Positions 46,248-53,331 of a stretch of DNA of 64,000 bases are shown here, in pieces (position 1 is the first letter of the stretch; every line of letters begins with the position of its first letter). Where the stretch lies: NCBI RefSeq assembly GCF_027571385.1, contig NZ_CP085636.1:5194501-5258500 (forward strand), given 5' to 3'. Source of the DNA: Shewanella sp. MTB7 (GTDB lineage: Bacteria > Pseudomonadota > Gammaproteobacteria > Enterobacterales > Shewanellaceae). Made by a program: the position numbers and the translations under genes. A model generated the notes under the pieces. It was not told the origin of the DNA, did not search any database, and was given only the letters and a program-made list of their open reading frames with translations.

Positions 46248-46586
46248 ATGAGTCAACGTGAACGTTCTGCAGCATTTCTACTCGATATGATTATTCATAT
46301 CGAGTCTTTGCTTATTGAGTTTGGCATTGAGAAAGATAAAGCTACAAAAGTCGCTCAGAATACTGTTGATAAAATCCGCCTAGCATATGGCCGTGAACAG
46401 TTTTACTTCCCACGTGGTGACAGCTTAGATGTGGTACTTTCTCATCATAAGATCTATGCAAAATTCAGAGGCAATAATCATGTCGAACTTGCTAAAGAAT
46501 TTGATCTTTCAGTTCCCTATGTTTATCGCATTGTAAAAGCCATTCAAAGTGCAGAGATCGCAGAAAAACAGTCTGAATTATTTTAA
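46248..46586 (+). CDS. Mor-like transcription activator
   Basis: This 112-residue protein has the Mor/C family layout: an N-terminal dimerisation helix region, YFPRGDSLDVVLSHHKIYA, then the HTH HVELAKEFDLSVPYVYRIVK. There is no separate C gene, so this protein probably activates the late promoters directly. It is the last recognisable early gene. Confidence 0.88.
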   Translation: MSQRERSAAFLLDMIIHIESLLIEFGIEKDKATKVAQNTVDKIRLAYGREQFYFPRGDSLDVVLSHHKIYAKFRGNNHVELAKEFDLSVPYVYRIVKAIQSAEIAEKQSELF

Positions 46587-46935
46587 TCATTTGCGTTATC
46601 TCTTTCCTTCCTGAGTAACTGGTGTGTATTAAAAAGTATCAATAAAAAATCTATCACTAAACTGCCCCAGAATCAGTTTCAGATGATGAGCTGCACAGAT
46701 AAACAATAGTCTGTTGACCTACTTTTGCTAACCGATAAGTGAATGCTACTGACTGCTTTAGATAAGACATCAATTTCAATGCTCACTTTCAATTTGCCGT
46801 GCTCGTTTATTCAGTGCCACTCTGGTAGAATGCTTATAAATCAATAGCTTTACTTTAGTAATCCTTAAATAATAGGTTTATTGAATGTGCATGCCCGTTT
46901 TGCAAAATATACGCGCATGCGCACTATACTAAGAC
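46587..46935. other. Gap after mor, up to the cassette boundary
   Basis: There is no gene longer than about 40 codons. It contains a GCGCATGCGC palindrome near 46912-46921 and ends at the GTTAGGC core where the first cassette begins. No complete attC or attI could be recognised upstream of that core. Confidence 0.4.
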
Positions 46936-46981
46936 GTTAGGCATTTAAGCTGTCAATTCAAATTTCGAGTATAAATAAAAT

Positions 46982-47443
46982 ATGTCAGACTTTTTAGTAG
47001 GTGTTCTATCTAGTGTTACAGCTACAATTATTATCGCAGTAATTGTCAAATGGATTTGGCCAGCCTTTAAGAATAAGTGCCTTTATAATGGTATTCGCAT
47101 CGATGGTGAATGGGATATTGTTGAGCTACGGAATAATAAAAATACTAAAGTTGGGCGTATAAAGTTAAACCAAGACGGGCGTTACATTTCTGGTAGTAGC
47201 CACAGATCAAAAACACGAGATGGAAAGCAGTCAGAACGTAAATTTGAGTATTCTGGAGTAATATCTGGGAATCAAATTACTTTAATTTTTGAAGATTCTA
47301 ACGGTGTTGGTTTTGATACGGGGACTTACGTATTCACAGTTCTTAATGACAAGAAAACCATGGATGGTATGGCTACATTCCACGGTAGAAAAGAAAATAA
47401 AATTGTCTCTGAACCGAGAACTCTAAGTAAAGTTTTAACGTAG
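46982..47443 (+). CDS. One-helix membrane protein with beta-rich cytosolic domain (cassette A)
   Basis: This 153-residue protein has one N-terminal membrane helix (residues 5-28, VGVLSSVTATIIIAVIVKWI). A small beta-barrel-like domain follows, with GEWDIVELR, KLNQDGRYISGSS, YSGVISGNQITLIFED and TGTYVFTVLND. The layout recalls membrane-anchored beta-barrel effectors of CBASS systems (Cap15-like), though with one helix rather than two. No cyclase is nearby, so this is only an analogy. Confidence 0.7.
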   Translation: MSDFLVGVLSSVTATIIIAVIVKWIWPAFKNKCLYNGIRIDGEWDIVELRNNKNTKVGRIKLNQDGRYISGSSHRSKTRDGKQSERKFEYSGVISGNQITLIFEDSNGVGFDTGTYVFTVLNDKKTMDGMATFHGRKENKIVSEPRTLSKVLT

Positions 47444-47449
47444 TAAAAT

Positions 47450-47468
47450 GCCTAACAGAGCGTTATGC
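47450..47468 (+). repeat. Reduced attC junction between cassettes A and B
   Basis: GCCTAAC (R''-like) is followed after five bases by GTTATGC (R'-like). The hairpin part of a normal attC is missing, as after deletion of the foldable centre. Confidence 0.5.
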
Positions 47469-47501
47469 ACTTAAGTGGTTTACCGTCATCAAGGAGATTA
47501 A

Positions 47502-48242
47502 ATGGCGTTTGCAAGCATGTTAAAAGACACCTTAACCATTCATCGAGCTAACGGTGAAACGATAGAGAATGTTAAGGGTAGTGTTCAAAAAAATAAAATT
47601 TACATTCAGCGTTCAGATATTTTAATAGAGTCAAAAGACAGAATTCAACGCTCCATGTCAAATGGTGGTGTAGAGGAATATGTAGTAATTGAGCCAGGGT
47701 TTCACGAAGGTTTAGGTAGTATTAAAGCTGGCTACCAAATGACGGTTGAAAAAATCCAAGGTGAAAATGAAAGTAGCACTAATACTGTTAAGGATGAAGT
47801 GTTGAATAACAAAGTTTTTATAGTCCATGGTCATGATGAATTAGCAAAAATAACTCTTGCACGATTTCTTGAACAAGGTGGGCTAGATCCAATTATTTTG
47901 CATGAACAAGCCAGCTCAAGCCAAACTATTATCGAAAAAATTGAGTCCCATAGTGATGTGGGTTACGCAATAGTTTTGTATACACCATGTGATGCAGGGG
48001 CAAAATCTGGATCTAAACTTGTTCCTAGAGCTCGTCAGAATGTTGTGTTCGAGCATGGCTATTTCATAGGAAAACTGGGACGTTCTAAGGTTACTGCTTT
48101 AGTCAAAGGACATGTAGAAACGCCTAATGACATTAGTGGTGTTGTGTACATAGACCTAGATGATCGTGGTGCTTGGAAAATGGACGTAGCTAAAGAGTTA
48201 AATAACGCTGGGTTTTCTTTTGATTTAAGTAAAGCAATGTGA
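47502..48242 (+). CDS. TIR-like (predicted nucleotide-binding) effector protein (cassette B)
   Basis: This 246-residue protein has an N-terminal ~95 residues forming a small beta-rich domain. Residues of about 105-246 form a TIR-like domain of the PF10137 type: KVFIVHGHDELAKITLARFL, LYTPCDAGAKS, and ARQNVVFEHGYFIGKLGR, where the Glu fits the catalytic position. Related domains (Pycsar/CBASS and other defence systems) degrade NAD. AGGAG precedes the start. It is paired with a small helical gene 9 bp downstream. Confidence 0.85.
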   Translation: MAFASMLKDTLTIHRANGETIENVKGSVQKNKIYIQRSDILIESKDRIQRSMSNGGVEEYVVIEPGFHEGLGSIKAGYQMTVEKIQGENESSTNTVKDEVLNNKVFIVHGHDELAKITLARFLEQGGLDPIILHEQASSSQTIIEKIESHSDVGYAIVLYTPCDAGAKSGSKLVPRARQNVVFEHGYFIGKLGRSKVTALVKGHVETPNDISGVVYIDLDDRGAWKMDVAKELNNAGFSFDLSKAM

Positions 48243-48251
48243 GACTGACAT

Positions 48252-48614
48252 ATGAATTTACCAAGTTTAGAGTGGGTATTTGAAAGCTTAGAAAGTTGGA
48301 TGAGGAATGCTTCAGTTCAAGAGCAGGAAGCTATGGGTTTATTTCTTGATGCGCTTAGCTCTACTCAAAAATATTTAGGTAGACTGCAAAGGGATATGTC
48401 ATTCGCCAATATTGAAAGTGAGCATGAGTTATCAGATGCATGGAATGCTGCTGCAAAGGCTGTGCGAAAATATGACTACGATTTATATCAAAGATGCCTA
48501 GCGAAAGCTTGTCACTGGACTGGTTCCAATGAATTTAGAGGGTGTGAAATTTCCAAGTTAAATATTTCAATCGAAAAAATGATTAGTATTGCATCAAGTA
48601 AAAAACGTGCATAA
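48252..48614 (+). CDS. Small helical partner of the TIR-like gene (cassette B)
   Basis: This 120-residue soluble protein is predicted all-helical (LEWVFESLESWMRNASVQEQ, NAAAKAVRKYDYDLYQRCLA). Its TAA stop lies inside the R'' core of the attC site, a common feature of cassette genes. It could be a regulator, immunity protein or sensor for the TIR protein; the family is not recognised. Confidence 0.7.
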   Translation: MNLPSLEWVFESLESWMRNASVQEQEAMGLFLDALSSTQKYLGRLQRDMSFANIESEHELSDAWNAAAKAVRKYDYDLYQRCLAKACHWTGSNEFRGCEISKLNISIEKMISIASSKKRA

Positions 48615-48731
48615 CGTTGATCAAACGGACGGTGTCTATTTTATTGGGTGAAGATCAGTGTAACAGTTGGCTCACGCTCGTTCCTCGCAAGTTTAGCCAA
48701 CTATTTCACGCCGCTTAGCAAGGCGTTGAGG
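48607..48731 (+). repeat. attC-like site (VCR type, about 125 bp)
   Basis: It runs from R'' GTGCATAAC through an inner inverted repeat AGTTGGCT/AGCCAACT (48666-48673 and 48694-48701) to CCGCTTAGCAAGGCGTTGAGG. The outer arms ACGTTGATCAAACGG and CCGCTTAGCAAGGCGT are imperfectly complementary, as expected. Size and sequence resemble Vibrio/Shewanella superintegron repeats. Confidence 0.7.
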
Positions 48732-49017
48732 CTGTAGAATTATTCCCAAGCTGAAATTATGGGTGAAATTTACGTTCAGAGAATGCGTTAATGCAATTTT
48801 TTAAAAGACTACTGCCTCAGAATTCACGCAGCTACGCGTTTTTGGGCTTAATTTTTATCATTTTGTGAGTCTATTTTTTCTAGAAGAGTAATTCTACAGG
48901 CTCGTTACCGTATATCCACTTGCCATATTTTTCCTAATGATACTTATCACTTTAAGAGCCTTAAGCCTAAATCATTTATGTCCAGAAACGTGTTAGTGAG
49001 TGAATAATCAACAAAGA

Positions 49018-49054
49018 CCATGCCAAGCTAGTACTCTTTTCTAGCTTGGTATGG
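49018..49054. terminator. Strong hairpin near the phage right end
   Basis: CCATGCCAAGCTAG pairs with CTAGCTTGGTATGG (one G-T pair) around a 9-nt loop. There is no T-run. It may insulate phage from host transcription. Confidence 0.45.
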
Positions 49055-49289
49055 CTGGTTAAATCAGGCATGATCTAGTTATCATAATCTGCTTAAACCC
49101 TCATTCTTTTAGTCCTATTGGATTTTAGCTTTGCACCAATTGCTAAAGGTAATACCCAATGAATCATTCAACAAAGAAAAGAAAAATCTCGAACAGGAGG
49201 TCTACCTAGATCACAATTTCTATTTTCACTATTTGAAACTCTTTTTAATATATCATCCCGCCAGATCTTAACTGATCCCTCCAGATCCC

Positions 49290-49333
49290 AGAGTTTTCTC
49301 GCTCTTTGCCAATAGTTTTCTCTCTCTGTATCA
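49290..49333. promoter_or_regulatory. Phage right end with transposase-binding repeats
   Basis: Read inward on the minus strand it starts TGATACAGAGAGAGAAAACT, with a second box GCGAGAAAACT 22 bp further in. It aligns with the left end over about 42 bp. Confidence 0.8.
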
Positions 49334-49339
49334 GCTTGA
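49334..49339. repeat. Target-site duplication, right copy
   Basis: GCTTGA follows the phage CA end and is identical to 9214-9219. Confidence 0.9.
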
Positions 49340-49856
49340 GACTTAAAACGCCCTTCCCAGAACCGCCCCGTGCAGTTATCTTCTTTATTCGCCATGCGGG
49401 CAATCGGCTCATTGAGTGCCCGCAACTATTTTGAAAACGTTAGCAAGATATATCGCTTAATCTACTTAGGTATTGAGCAATTGAATGCTTTAGACCACTA
49501 ACTTCAACACTTTCAATTAATTCACCTTTAGCAAACTTTTGGGTGCTATCAGTGCCTTTAAATAATTGATGCCAATGTTCCACGACCTCTCTATCTGTCC
49601 AAGCATTTGCTTCATAGATATTAATCCTCAACACCAAGTGAAAATGATTAGACATCACCGCATAAGCGCTGACATCTATGGCAAAGATAGTGGCTAATTC
49701 TAACAATCTGGATTCAACCCAATCTCGGCGATGTTCATAAGATTGACCAGTATATTTATCAACTCCCGTAAGCCAGGATTTGCGCACACACCTAGACACA
49801 CAGTGATAAAATGGCGTGTCTTCTAAACTGATTAACGTACTTCTTGGCCTAGCCAT
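49334..49856 (-). pseudogene. N-terminal half of REP-associated tyrosine transposase, interrupted by the prophage
   Basis: It starts MARPRSTLISLEDTPFYHCV and contains the HUH motif in AVMSNHFHLVL. After LSDIS the frame is lost: a TAA follows, and an apparent insertion of about 14 nt separates it from [17 protein letters not shown] in another frame. That continues to GRFKSQ, where the phage begins. The other half is at 8742-9219. It is broken at three or more points, so it is inactive. Confidence 0.88.
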
Positions 49857-49950
49857 AGCAACCTCAATCCAACGACAATTATTAAAGCTTAGTCAGAGGT
49901 TGTTAGTTCATCCAGAGTTCTGGGTGGCCATGTTATTTATGTTATTTGTT

Positions 49951-50436
49951 CTAGGGACGAGTGGCGTGTTGCTCTCGTTGGCCGACTTTACTCATATCAC
50001 GACTCCAGCGTAATTGCTCAATAAGACCAACTACGTTCTTTTCTTCAGGTGAAAACAGTAAAATACTATGTGCTAACATGCCTCTTTGTACCTTACCGCG
50101 TCCTGCATGGTCTAAGTCACCTTTTATCGAACGATGTTGGTATATGAGCGTGGTGGTATCTTCTAGAGCAAGTAATAAATCATGTTGTTGCGCTCGCTCT
50201 ACTGTGGCTTGAAAACCAGACTCAGCGATGGCTTCAGCTTTGATGTTATCGTTGCGGATAAAGCGATACGCACCTTCCATATCTGCAGGAGACTGTGTCA
50301 CATTCACGATAGGTTTCCCTGGTTCATTAGCTAGAGTAGAAGCTAACTTTACCAGACGAGCAGTTCTTCTAGGATCTCCTAAATCAGATTGCCCAAATTG
50401 CTGTTGTGCCCACTGTAGATGTTCATGAATCATCAC
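49951..50436 (-). pseudogene. Truncated Tn5/IS50-like (IS4 family) transposase
   Basis: Only the N-terminal ~160 residues remain. EHLQWAQQQFGQSDLGDPRR and ADMEGAYRFIRND match the DNA-binding N-terminus of Tn5-type transposases, and LALEDTTTLIYQHRS carries the first catalytic Asp. After QREQHATRP the frame ends, and the rest of the DDE core is missing. It is not expected to be active. Confidence 0.85.
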
Positions 50437-50538
50437 TTTATCTCCTTAATAAGGTTAAAAGTTCGGATCATAAAATTGAAAATTAGTTCAAAAAAATCCC
50501 TGTTAATTTCTTAACAGGGATTTGTGTATAAGAGACAG
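50437..50538 (-). mobile_element. Right end of the truncated IS50-like element
   Basis: The outer end, read inward on the minus strand, is CTGTCTCTTATACACAAATC, closely similar to Tn5/IS50 ends. A perfect 13-bp hairpin (50494-50523) lies just inside. No second end is found on the other side of the transposase fragment. Confidence 0.75.
50494..50523. terminator. Hairpin at the IS end
   Basis: AAATCCCTGTTAA and TTAACAGGGATTT pair around a 4-nt loop between the IS end and the transposase. It probably limits read-through from neighbouring transcription. Confidence 0.6.
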
Positions 50539-50572
50539 CTAAAAAGCCCCTTAACCACATCGCTATTTTAAG

Positions 50573-51724
50573 TTAGTTAAACGCATTACGCTTAACCAAG
50601 GTGCGGCCATTAGACAGTTCAGCAGATCTACTATCTGCCAATGAAGCTGTACAGTTAGTTTTATTATAGATATTGCCACAATCCCAACCAATAGGCAGCT
50701 CTATCACAGATCCACCGAAGTTGGCACCGACACGAATCGCAGTTTTTAAATTGTTGAAGTTGAAAGTTTTATTACCTGAGTTGCTAAATACGTGAGTTTG
50801 AAAGTAAAGCGGTTTACCAACTTGAGTTAATGCTTGATAGATATTTCCACCAGTAGCTCTTTCATTATGCAGTAAGCTATTGTTGCCCAGTACACAACGA
50901 TTTCCAAGTTGACGACGACAGAAGTTAAACAACTGAATCGTTTTGTTATAGCTAGTAGATGCGTTACCTGTACCATAGTTATACTGTTGGTATAGATGGC
51001 TGGCAAACAGCGTTGGCGTTTTTTGCCACACAGCATGAGCATTCACCTGATCTTGCAGACACCTAAAATCTTTTTCATTAGTGTAAGGTGCAGATCTACC
51101 CGCGCTGTTAGTTGCATTACGCATTCTAGAGATATTGGTCGCACGCACTTCAGAGCGACCTGTACGGTTCCACATAATCTCAGTATGGAACGTCATACAC
51201 ATCGCCGCACTTACTGCTCCAACTGAGATATTATTGTCATATCGGTTAGCCAACGCGGCCATCATATTACGGTAATCAGTTTTATACCTTCCCTGCCAAA
51301 ACAGCGGTAAACTGTGCGTTTGGTTTGATGATGTATTCTTAAAGTGCCAAGTAACAGAACCAACACGATTCTTTACCCATTGTGGAGCATGAACTCCAGC
51401 ACGGATACGAATAAGCACCTTGTAACCATTTTGGTTAGATATCCCATTTCTACTATTGTAAGCTCGTGCATCTTGAATCGCGGTATCAATAAGGCTGAAG
51501 TTAAACCGCCCCTTTACAGGCTCCAGATCTGACCAGCGAATTTGGCAATATCCACCGTCGACATCACCTCTAGGGAAATCACAAAAACTGGTTGCACTAG
51601 GTGCCTTACCTCGTAATACCAAGCCACTCGGGAACTTTTTTAGCGTTGCTCCGTGAGCTTCAATACTATTAAACCCAGACAGCATGATAGTTAATATACA
51701 TATAGTTATAGCTAGTTGTTTCAT
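50573..51724 (-). CDS. Secreted TIM-barrel glycosidase-like protein
   Basis: This 383-residue protein has a signal peptide (about 1-23, ending EAHG). RWSDLEPVKGRFNFSLIDTA near residue 63 is the typical strand-2 region of clan GH-A hydrolases. MTFHTEIMW and SVIELPIGWDCG could supply the acid/base and nucleophile Glu residues. Several Cys suggest disulfides. It is poorly matched to any family I can name, so substrate and activity are unknown. It is monocistronic next to the IS remnant. Confidence 0.6.
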   Translation of the reverse strand: MKQLAITICILTIMLSGFNSIEAHGATLKKFPSGLVLRGKAPSATSFCDFPRGDVDGGYCQIRWSDLEPVKGRFNFSLIDTAIQDARAYNSRNGISNQNGYKVLIRIRAGVHAPQWVKNRVGSVTWHFKNTSSNQTHSLPLFWQGRYKTDYRNMMAALANRYDNNISVGAVSAAMCMTFHTEIMWNRTGRSEVRATNISRMRNATNSAGRSAPYTNEKDFRCLQDQVNAHAVWQKTPTLFASHLYQQYNYGTGNASTSYNKTIQLFNFCRRQLGNRCVLGNNSLLHNERATGGNIYQALTQVGKPLYFQTHVFSNSGNKTFNFNNLKTAIRVGANFGGSVIELPIGWDCGNIYNKTNCTASLADSRSAELSNGRTLVKRNAFN

Positions 51725-52262
51725 TACTTTATCCTCATTTTATTTGAGTGTGTGTAACGTGTGTACAGATTACATAATCAAAACAACATATCATATTTAT
51801 AATACTATAGGGTCTATAACAAGAATCTTAATAATGAACTTAAATAAAATTAAACAATAAAACACTCCAACAAAATAAGTAATATATTGAATAAATGACA
51901 AATACACATGCTTATACCATTTAATTATATAGTATAAGCATGTGTGTGAAATAAAATTACGAATATACTAACTTACTAGAAACAATGTTTCTTCCAAGGC
52001 ACATTTTAATCTCCCACCTTCGTCCAGGAGATATTATGCATGCTATTGAGTATTAACGAGATCTTATTTATGAAGATCACATTGACAAAGAAAATAACCA
52101 ATCTAGACAAGTACCACTCGATTTTAAATAGACAAAAGTATTACGTTATATACCATACCCTTATTGCCAATCTACTTTAGCTATTAAAACAATCGATACA
52201 ATTGATTTGTACCTACCCATTTTTAATGTAATTTAAACACACGACATCAAAAAGAAACAAAT
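51725..52262. other. 538-bp AT-rich divergent intergenic region
   Basis: No gene is seen. It should contain promoters for the secreted hydrolase-like gene (left) and the peroxidase pair (right). A perfect 14-bp inverted repeat, ACACATGCTTATAC/GTATAAGCATGTGT, lies at 51904-51945 with a 14-nt loop. Confidence 0.5.
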
Positions 52263-53255
52263 ATGAAACATACAGTATTTTGTTTATTTAAATTACTATT
52301 AATTTGTAATTCAGCACTCGCTGAAGTCCCTGACAACTCTATTCACTCTATCGCTATTCAGTTTTTTGAACCTTTACCAAACAAGATGCCAGGAAATAAA
52401 GATGACAATGATATAAAAATAGCACTGGGTAAAAAACTCTACTTTGACAATCAACTTTCCATCAATAAAACCCAGTCTTGTAATTCATGCCATAACTTAT
52501 TAGACACAGATTCTAATCCTGGCTCAGGCACCGATAATTTAGCGGTGTCTGTTGGTGCTTTAGGCGTGTCAGGAACGAGAAATAGCCCTACGACTTGGAA
52601 CGCTGGTTTTCAATTCTCTCAGTTCTGGGATGGACGAGCCAAAAATCTGATAGAACAAGCGAAATTCCCAATACTCAATCCCATTGAAATGGCTCTACCT
52701 TCAGAGAGGGAAGCCATTACTAGGTTGACAGACACAGGCTATTTAGACCTTTTTATTAAAGCCTACCCAAATCAAGTCTCTCCTCTCAATTTTAATAATA
52801 TTTTAGGTGCACTGTCCGCTTTTCAAAGAACCTTAATATCTGAAGATAGATTTGACCAGTTCTTAAAGGGAGATAAAAATATTTTATCTCCAAAAGAGAA
52901 GACAGGCTTAAAAACATTTATCACTGCGGGTTGTGTCGCATGCCATAACGGGCCTCTTCTCGGAGGTCAGATGTTTACCCGAATGGGAGTCGTCAATCCA
53001 TACCCCAATAAAGTTGATAAAGGCAGAGCTCATATCACGCAGGATCCAGCCGACAATTTTTTATTTAAAGTACCGCCATTAAGAAACGTGTCCAAGACCG
53101 CACCTTATTTTCATGATGGTGCCGGAATAACATTAGAACAAGCAGTTAAAGATACAGGATTCCATCAGCTTGGTATCACATTAACAAATGAAGAGACCCA
53201 GGGGATAACGAGTTTTTTAAACACATTAGAAAACTTAAAAGTCGTGACCAGATGA
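52263..53255 (+). CDS. Di-haem cytochrome c peroxidase
   Basis: This 330-residue protein has a signal peptide (to ALA around residue 20) and two c-type haem sites, CNSCH at 73-77 and CVACH at 224-228. This is the arrangement of bacterial cytochrome c peroxidases (MauG/CcpA superfamily), which reduce H2O2 in the periplasm. KatG follows 76 bp downstream on the same strand, giving a peroxide-removal pair. Confidence 0.9.
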   Translation: MKHTVFCLFKLLLICNSALAEVPDNSIHSIAIQFFEPLPNKMPGNKDDNDIKIALGKKLYFDNQLSINKTQSCNSCHNLLDTDSNPGSGTDNLAVSVGALGVSGTRNSPTTWNAGFQFSQFWDGRAKNLIEQAKFPILNPIEMALPSEREAITRLTDTGYLDLFIKAYPNQVSPLNFNNILGALSAFQRTLISEDRFDQFLKGDKNILSPKEKTGLKTFITAGCVACHNGPLLGGQMFTRMGVVNPYPNKVDKGRAHITQDPADNFLFKVPPLRNVSKTAPYFHDGAGITLEQAVKDTGFHQLGITLTNEETQGITSFLNTLENLKVVTR

Positions 53256-53331
53256 AATTTACTTTATAGAAGAAATCGAAATAACCTCAATATTATTCGA
53301 ACTTATATTTTAATGTAACGGAGTCATTATT

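Larger units (their letters stand above)
46936..48731 (+). mobile_element. Two integron-type gene cassettes inside the prophage
   Basis: Cassette A starts at the core GTTAGGCAT (46936) and ends at its complement ATGCCTAAC (47448-47456). Cassette B starts at GTTATGCAC (47462) and ends at its complement GTGCATAAC (48607-48615), followed by a full attC-like site to 48731. Matching of cassette start and R'' end is the rule for integron cassettes. The attC of A is reduced to 19 bp. No integrase gene is present. Confidence 0.7.
9220..49333. mobile_element. Complete Mu-like transposable prophage (40,114 bp)
   Basis: It begins TGATGCCGCG and, read inward from the other side, starts TGATACAGAG. Both ends carry the same tandem GAGAAAACT-type transposase boxes. 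It is flanked by the 6-bp duplication GCTTGA and splits a host transposase gene. It encodes a DDE transposase, MuB, GemA, Mor, Mu-type head genes and a long non-contractile tail, as in the B3/D3112 group. Early genes run right and late genes run left from a central switch near 38.3 kb. No structural gene is obviously missing, so it may be functional. Confidence 0.95.
48732..49333. other. Non-coding right-end region of the prophage
   Basis: About 600 bp without a convincing gene. It holds a strong hairpin (49018-49054) and the right-end transposase boxes (49290-49333). A frame crossing from host transposase into phage DNA (49168-49425, minus) is an artefact of the insertion. Confidence 0.6.

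Noticed and set aside
46936..48731. A complete integron
   Set aside because: No tyrosine-recombinase integrase gene and no recognisable attI are present; only cassettes and one full attC-like site are seen.
49168..49425. A separate 85-residue gene at the right end
   Set aside because: Its first part is host transposase and its last ~55 codons are phage end sequence read through the junction, so it is an insertion artefact.
49334..49856. Programmed frameshift in the REP transposase
   Set aside because: The frames are separated by an inserted stretch with a stop, and the other half has two nonsense codons, so simple decay is the better explanation.
50519..50538. Possible sequencing-adapter (Tn5 mosaic end) contamination
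   Set aside because: The motif differs from the commercial mosaic end in its last bases and sits exactly at the outer end of a Tn5-like transposase remnant with an internal hairpin, so it is biological.
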